From Chloroflexota bacterium (GTDB taxonomy: Bacteria > Chloroflexota > Chloroflexia > QHBQ01 > JADMIH01), in assembly GCA_015478675.1 (NCBI GenBank), contig JADMIH010000076.1, positions 1-17,732 on the forward strand: a DNA stretch of 17,732 bases, in the 5' to 3' direction. Shown in pieces: positions 14,298 to 17,732 of the stretch (positions are counted from its first letter, which is position 1; every line of letters starts with the position of its first letter). A model generated the notes under the pieces. It saw only the letters and a list, made by a program, of their open reading frames with translations. It was not told the origin of the DNA and did no database searches. The position numbers and the translations under genes are program-made.

Positions 14298-15959
14298 CTA
14301 GGGCAGGCTGCGGGCTACCCACTCGCGGGGGTCTACGGGAGGGCCGCTTACATGTAGCTCCCAATGGAGATGAGGGCCGGTCGAGAGGCCGCTGTTACCG
14401 GAGAGGGATACCACGTCACCTTTGCGTACCATCTGGCCGACTGTGGCGGTTAGCTTCGAGTTGTGAGCCAGCAGGGAGTAAACGCCGAGGCCATGATCCA
14501 GGATTATGGTGTTGCCTCTGTCTGATAACTCACCGGCGAATACCACCTTGGCGTCGGCCGGGGCGCGAACGGAAGTGCCGATACTGGCGGCCATATCCAT
14601 GCCTCCATGATAGGTGGTAGGAGTTGAGACGTCGGGGCAGTTATAGCAGCGGCGAGTGGCAAAGTAAGATGTAATGCGTATCTGCCCATCGAGAGGCATA
14701 CTGAAGGGGCCGCTCCAGTATTGCACAGGTGTGCGCCCCGCGAAGATACCGTTGAGCATTTTGAGCTCCTTAGAGGTAATCGCGGGGTCGAGGAGCGTGG
14801 AGGTTGCAGGGTCGAACTGTAGGGACTCGGAGGGAAATGGGTAGCTGCCCACCGTCAGGTTGCGGCTGACGGTACGCTCTCCGCCTGCCCCGTCCTTGAG
14901 GCTGATAGTCACCTGGCGAGTGCCGGTATCAGCGAATGGCACAGCGCCGATAAGCGACCATGCGACCCCCCTGGCCGGGTCGTATTTGAAGAATAGCTCG
15001 CGCCCTTCGTACTGCCCGGTAACTGTTAGCCCTGCCGTGGCGGCAACCTCTACCTCGGTTGTGTGCCCCTCAGCCACGCGCGGCGGGTCCATCTGCACCA
15101 GGGTGCCTAGCGGGATGTTGAAACTCTCTGCTTTGAGAGCGGTATAACCCACCGGAGATAGCTGCACCGCATAGGGTGTGCCTTCCAGCTCCTTGTGGTA
15201 CTCAAAACGGGCACGCTCAAAATACTGGACAGTAAGGCCGTCCTCTCCCATCTCCTCGCTGAGCGGATAGCCGAAGGTGGCGAGACTGCCGTTAGCCTTC
15301 CAGTAGTTCAGAAAGCCGTTGGAGATGGTATGCCCCGTCTGTGGGAAGTAGACGCGCGTTTTGGTGTCGGCCAGGGTGGGTAGTGGGCTGAAGGTGCGCC
15401 CCTTCAACATAGCAGAGGCCAAAAGCCCAAGCTCTATTCGCTGCGCGCTCTCAGGGTGGTACTCTAACCGCCCCCGCTCAAAATATTGCACCTGGTAAAC
15501 AGCGCCGCCGGGAAACTGCTCTGGAAAGGCCTCGGTGAGAGGCAGGCCAAGCAAGGTCTCGCTCTTTGGTGTGTTGTCATAATAGCGCAGAAAGTCGCCC
15601 GACAGGAAGTGCCCCGTCTCGGTGTAGTAGCGGCTGGCGGGGTCCACACGGCTGGGTGGCGGCTGGGGCGCTGCCGGGTTGCCCACGTAGACCAGCGGCG
15701 TTGGGCTGGCGGCCTGCATAATTCGTGGGGCAGTAGTGGCAGAGGATGTAGAGCTTGCAACTCCGTCTGCGAAAGAGGTTGTGGTGGCGCTTGCGCCTGT
15801 AGTGGCTTCATTAAGACCACTTCGGTTAATACCAAACCAGCCACGGCTAATAACGGTGAGCGCAAGCAGCACAAGGACAATGAAGAGCGCAGAGGCCAGG
15901 TAAAGCTGCCGCCCGGTTTTCCGTGCAGGGGGCTTGTGGGGATCACTATTGGATTGCAA
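14298..15959 (-). CDS. Membrane-anchored M23 (LytM-type) metallopeptidase with two Chloroflexota-type repeats
   Basis: This 553-residue envelope protein probably cuts peptidoglycan cross-bridges or regulates wall hydrolysis. After a short basic N-terminus comes one membrane helix (about 20-38), then a Ser/Thr/Ala-rich linker (about 50-105). Two related modules follow, at about 114-172 and 207-258, sharing 'TGH...(D/N)GFL.YW/YY...G.PL(T/S)E...VQYFER.R(L/F)EYH'. A beta-rich Ig-like part spans about 290-372. The C-terminal M23 domain (about 425-545) keeps zinc ligands His451, Asp455 (HGGMD) and His532 (HLHWE), with catalytic His499 and His530. The start is a TTG, with GGAG ten bases upstream and no in-frame ATG nearby before Met81, which lies beyond the helix. 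Zinc and catalytic residues are all present, so it should be active, not a degenerate LytM activator. Confidence 0.9.
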   Translation of the reverse strand: MQSNSDPHKPPARKTGRQLYLASALFIVLVLLALTVISRGWFGINRSGLNEATTGASATTTSFADGVASSTSSATTAPRIMQAASPTPLVYVGNPAAPQPPPSRVDPASRYYTETGHFLSGDFLRYYDNTPKSETLLGLPLTEAFPEQFPGGAVYQVQYFERGRLEYHPESAQRIELGLLASAMLKGRTFSPLPTLADTKTRVYFPQTGHTISNGFLNYWKANGSLATFGYPLSEEMGEDGLTVQYFERARFEYHKELEGTPYAVQLSPVGYTALKAESFNIPLGTLVQMDPPRVAEGHTTEVEVAATAGLTVTGQYEGRELFFKYDPARGVAWSLIGAVPFADTGTRQVTISLKDGAGGERTVSRNLTVGSYPFPSESLQFDPATSTLLDPAITSKELKMLNGIFAGRTPVQYWSGPFSMPLDGQIRITSYFATRRCYNCPDVSTPTTYHGGMDMAASIGTSVRAPADAKVVFAGELSDRGNTIILDHGLGVYSLLAHNSKLTATVGQMVRKGDVVSLSGNSGLSTGPHLHWELHVSGPPVDPREWVARSLP

Positions 15960-16009
15960 GGGGTGATATCTCCGGTTACGTCTACAAAAAGGAACGGGGT
16001 GGGCAGAAT

Positions 16010-16018
16010 ATTATAACA
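16010..16018 (-). promoter_or_regulatory. Extended -10 promoter of the M23 peptidase, overlapping the CPBP stop codon
   Basis: On the minus strand TGTTATAAT (16018-16010) is a perfect extended -10. It includes the TAA that ends the upstream CPBP gene (16013-16011). Initiation near 16003 would give a leader of about 44 bases holding GGAG before the TTG start. No good -35 is found at the standard distance. Confidence 0.55.
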
Positions 16019-16793
16019 TATTGGGACGCAGGGGTAGTTCTGTGCGTGTCGGCGCTCGTTTCAGCCATATAGTAGTAAGCATCACGCCATCTACTACCCA
16101 ATGGGCGATAAGGGGGGCCGCCAGGTTGCCTGTGCGCTCGTGCAGGAAGGCGAAGGCCGCCCCTGCCACGCCCGTGGTGATCATGCCGCCTGCTACTGCC
16201 AGGGGTTGTACGTAAGGCAGCAAAAAGCGGGGTAATCTGGCTGCCGAAAGATTGGTCTGGGTTACGGAAGCGGCGGTTACACTGATGTGCCACGCCGCGA
16301 AAGCCACAGAAGAAAGCGCTACGGCTGTAGGCGCGTATAGCTGCCGCCTTAGCGTTGAGTACAAGAGGCCGCGAAAAGCAACTTCCTCCAGCAGAGCGAT
16401 GTTGATAGGTGTGCGTACACAGACATCTACCAGAATACCGCGCCCGGTAAGGCCGGATACAGGGCCGTATTCCAAAGGGGTGTCGAGAAGTAGAGGTTTC
16501 TGCAAGAAAAAAAGAGGAGGGGCTGAGAGGACCGCCCCCAACCCCAGGCCCGCGAGCACCGCCTTGCCCGCATTGCAGCGGCGCAGCCCCACTTCAGCCA
16601 ACCCACCTTTCCTGCGAGCGGCATAGATGAGCAGGAGAGCCACGAACAAAGGGTTGAAGCGCCGAAAAAGCCGCTCCGGTGATCTCCCCCAACGCTGCCC
16701 CCACAACGCCAATGAATTACTGTAAACAACCAGGGCGATAGTCAACAGTGTTGCCTCTCTAAAGTCGCGGTTGCGCTGTGCGGGCGGTGTCAT
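16011..16793 (-). CDS. CPBP-family intramembrane metalloprotease (Abi/CAAX-like)
   Basis: This 260-residue polytopic membrane protein carries the CPBP/Rce1 signature. The motifs are Glu136-Glu137 with Arg141 (LLEEVAFRGLLY), His169 in SSVAFAAWH, and the fourth-motif His231 with Asp235 (LIAHWVVDG). These glutamates and histidines form the catalytic centre known from Rce1-type glutamate proteases. Hydrophobic segments lie at about 15-33, 47-60, 76-100, 153-170, 190-215 and 222-245. Bacterial members process or protect peptides (bacteriocin self-immunity) or act in envelope maturation. Here the target is unknown. The M23 peptidase promoter begins in its stop codon, so the two genes are in tandem. 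GGAG is 13-14 bases before the ATG, somewhat far. Confidence 0.88.
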   Translation of the reverse strand: MTPPAQRNRDFREATLLTIALVVYSNSLALWGQRWGRSPERLFRRFNPLFVALLLIYAARRKGGLAEVGLRRCNAGKAVLAGLGLGAVLSAPPLFFLQKPLLLDTPLEYGPVSGLTGRGILVDVCVRTPINIALLEEVAFRGLLYSTLRRQLYAPTAVALSSVAFAAWHISVTAASVTQTNLSAARLPRFLLPYVQPLAVAGGMITTGVAGAAFAFLHERTGNLAAPLIAHWVVDGVMLTTIWLKRAPTRTELPLRPNML

Positions 16794-16836
16794 AGTAGCG
16801 GGTCGGCTCCTCTATCACTTCTGAAGATGCCAGTAG

Positions 16837-16865
16837 ATTGTGGCAGAATAGCCGATTTTTGCCAA
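16837..16865 (-). promoter_or_regulatory. Candidate promoter of the CPBP protease gene
   Basis: On the minus strand, TTGGCA (16860-16865) and CACAAT (16837-16842) are spaced 17 bases apart. Initiation would fall near 16830, giving a leader of about 37 bases. It occupies the left half of the gap shared with the divergent SRPBCC gene. Confidence 0.4.
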
Positions 16866-16953
16866 GTGCATCTGTAATTAGCGGCGTAATCCAGTGGTAT
16901 ATTTATTGCTCCGTAATGTGCAACAAATCAGATATAAAGAGCAGGAGGCTAAC

Positions 16954-17472
16954 ATGCGCGTCGAAAAGGACCTGACCATCAATGCTCCTATAGAGAAGGT
17001 TTACAACAGGTGGACCGATTTCGAGAGCTTTCCCTCTTTCATGAGGCACGTCGAGTCGGTGAAGAAGACAGGCGAAAAAGAGTTACACTGGAAAGCCCAG
17101 ATAGGGCCGATTATCAAGGAGTGGGACGCCGAGATACAAGCGTTGGTGCCGAACCGCTCAGTCACCTGGCATTCTCTGACGGGGGCCGAGAATGCGGGCG
17201 CGGTTACTCTCTCAGAGCGCGGCCATATCACGGAGATGCACGTGGTGATAGAGTACGATCCTAACTGGTTCGAGGCTCTTGGCGACGCCGTCACCAGAAC
17301 GCTGTCAAGGGACATAGCAGAAGACCTTGACCGCTTCAAGCGCCTCGCCGAGGGCACCGACCCTGAAAACGCAAACGGCGACATCAGCCCCAAGATGGGC
17401 GAGTCAGGCGCTCATGGTTATCAGGCTACCTACAGACGCGAGCACAAGGGCAAAGATTCTTCGTCCAAGTAA
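16954..17472 (+). CDS. SRPBCC (polyketide cyclase/dehydrase-like) protein
   Basis: This 172-residue protein has the helix-grip START/SRPBCC fold of the COG5637 type. It opens MRVEKDLTINAPIEKVYNRWTDFESFPSFMRHVESVKK and continues with LHWKAQIGPIIKEWDAEIQ, VTWHSL, then a long amphipathic helix (about 110-132) closing the hydrophobic pocket. Such proteins bind or transform hydrophobic ligands, and many are stress-linked; the ligand here is unknown. The C-terminal 35 residues (PENANGDISPKM... to KDSSSK) are polar and likely disordered. AGGAGG (16943-16948) five bases before ATG 16954 decides the start over an upstream in-frame GTG at 16894. TATAAA or GATATA near 16931-16938 might be its -10, but a -35 at normal spacing is not clear. 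Confidence 0.88.
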   Translation: MRVEKDLTINAPIEKVYNRWTDFESFPSFMRHVESVKKTGEKELHWKAQIGPIIKEWDAEIQALVPNRSVTWHSLTGAENAGAVTLSERGHITEMHVVIEYDPNWFEALGDAVTRTLSRDIAEDLDRFKRLAEGTDPENANGDISPKMGESGAHGYQATYRREHKGKDSSSK

Positions 17473-17499
17473 AGATACAACTATACCTCTGACGCTTTT

Positions 17500-17537
17500 G
17501 CAGAAGAGACCAGGACAATGATTCCGGTCTCTTTTGC
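17500..17537 (+). terminator. Candidate terminator after the SRPBCC gene
   Basis: GCAGAAGAGACC (17500-17511) pairs with GGTCTCTTTTGC (17526-17537) with one mismatch across a 14-base loop. It lies 28 bases past the stop. The following TTGTTGAG is only weakly T-rich, so efficiency is uncertain. Confidence 0.5.
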
Positions 17538-17678
17538 TTGTTGAGCAAAGCGGGGTGGGAGTGGCTACAGACGATGCCCGCCACGTGCAGAGCCGCCCAA
17601 AATGTAACAGCCAAGGTAGAACATAAGGCAACAAATGATGGTTATTTGAGAATAGTATGTTTAACGAAGGTACACAGG

Positions 17679-17732
17679 ATGAAAAAGCACAAAGGACGTG
17701 GAGTATCAACCCTGCTGACGCTAATGCTCGTA
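17679..17732 (+). CDS. Partial gene start: secreted or membrane protein, cut by the window end
   Basis: ATG at 17679 opens a frame that stays open for all 18 codons to the window edge (MKKHKGRGVSTLLTLMLV). The basic stretch followed by a hydrophobic run is the beginning of a signal peptide or membrane helix. AAGG (17667-17670) eight bases upstream supports initiation. The family cannot be told from this fragment. Short frames can occur by chance, so confidence is moderate. Confidence 0.55.
   Translation, partial: MKKHKGRGVSTLLTLMLV

Noticed and set aside
16011..16793. CPBP protease as part of an anti-phage or bacteriocin cluster
   Set aside because: No precursor peptide, radical-SAM, lanthionine or toxin gene is adjacent; its neighbours are an M23 peptidase and an SRPBCC protein.
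16894..16953. Upstream GTG start for the SRPBCC protein
   Set aside because: No ribosome site there; AGGAGG precisely precedes ATG 16954, which also matches the start of the conserved domain.

Overview
The window looks like a chromosomal segment from a Chloroflexota (Chloroflexi) bacterium, of moderately high GC content by eye. This is inferred from protein style, not from a marker gene. The clues are a membrane-anchored M23 peptidase carrying two copies of the roughly 50-residue 'TGH...F..YW...G.P.(T/S)E...VQYFERARFEYH' module common in this phylum, a STAND/LuxR-type ATPase opening with an 'LTSxVGRE' motif, and several intergenic palindromes. No rRNA, tRNA, CRISPR array, transposase or phage gene was found. 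Most of it is ordinary housekeeping and envelope gene content.

Layout. Bases 1-95 are a large nested palindrome. Rightward genes follow: panD (aspartate 1-decarboxylase), a PLP-dependent trans-sulfuration enzyme, an NTF2-like small protein, and a STAND/LuxR-type regulator reduced to a pseudogene by an in-frame amber codon and a 3' truncation. A long hairpin at 2934-2982 marks the broken end. From 3017 to 10129 everything is leftward: an ABC exporter pair (ATPase then a 1056-residue double-FtsX permease), a CorA-type Mg2+ channel with two low-complexity insertions, and a WbpA-type UDP-GlcNAc dehydrogenase. The largest gene-free stretch (7019-7406) holds a MITE-like element with 16-bp inverted ends and 7-bp direct repeats. 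A rightward alpha/beta hydrolase (10265-11044) converges on a leftward two-helix membrane protein across a bidirectional terminator. Next come a leftward SH3b protein and fmt. fmt diverges from a rightward SAM methyltransferase across a 26-bp dyad. A leftward pair follows, a CPBP-family intramembrane protease upstream of the M23 peptidase, divergent from a rightward SRPBCC protein. The window ends in the first 18 codons of a secreted or membrane protein.

How they fit together. PanD (beta-alanine for CoA) and the trans-sulfuration enzyme (Met/Cys) form a small amino-acid metabolism pair. The nucleotide-sugar dehydrogenase, M23 peptidase, SH3b protein, CPBP protease and FtsX-type exporter are cell-envelope functions. 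Several promoters are readable (consensus-like -35/-10 boxes, mostly with 17-bp spacing). Two of them, for fmt and the regulator pseudogene, place the -10 box only 6-8 nt before the ATG, which suggests leaderless mRNAs. I found no convincing novel multi-gene system. The best leads are the dyad between fmt and the methyltransferase gene, the MITE-like element, the dispersed intergenic repeats and the decayed regulator.
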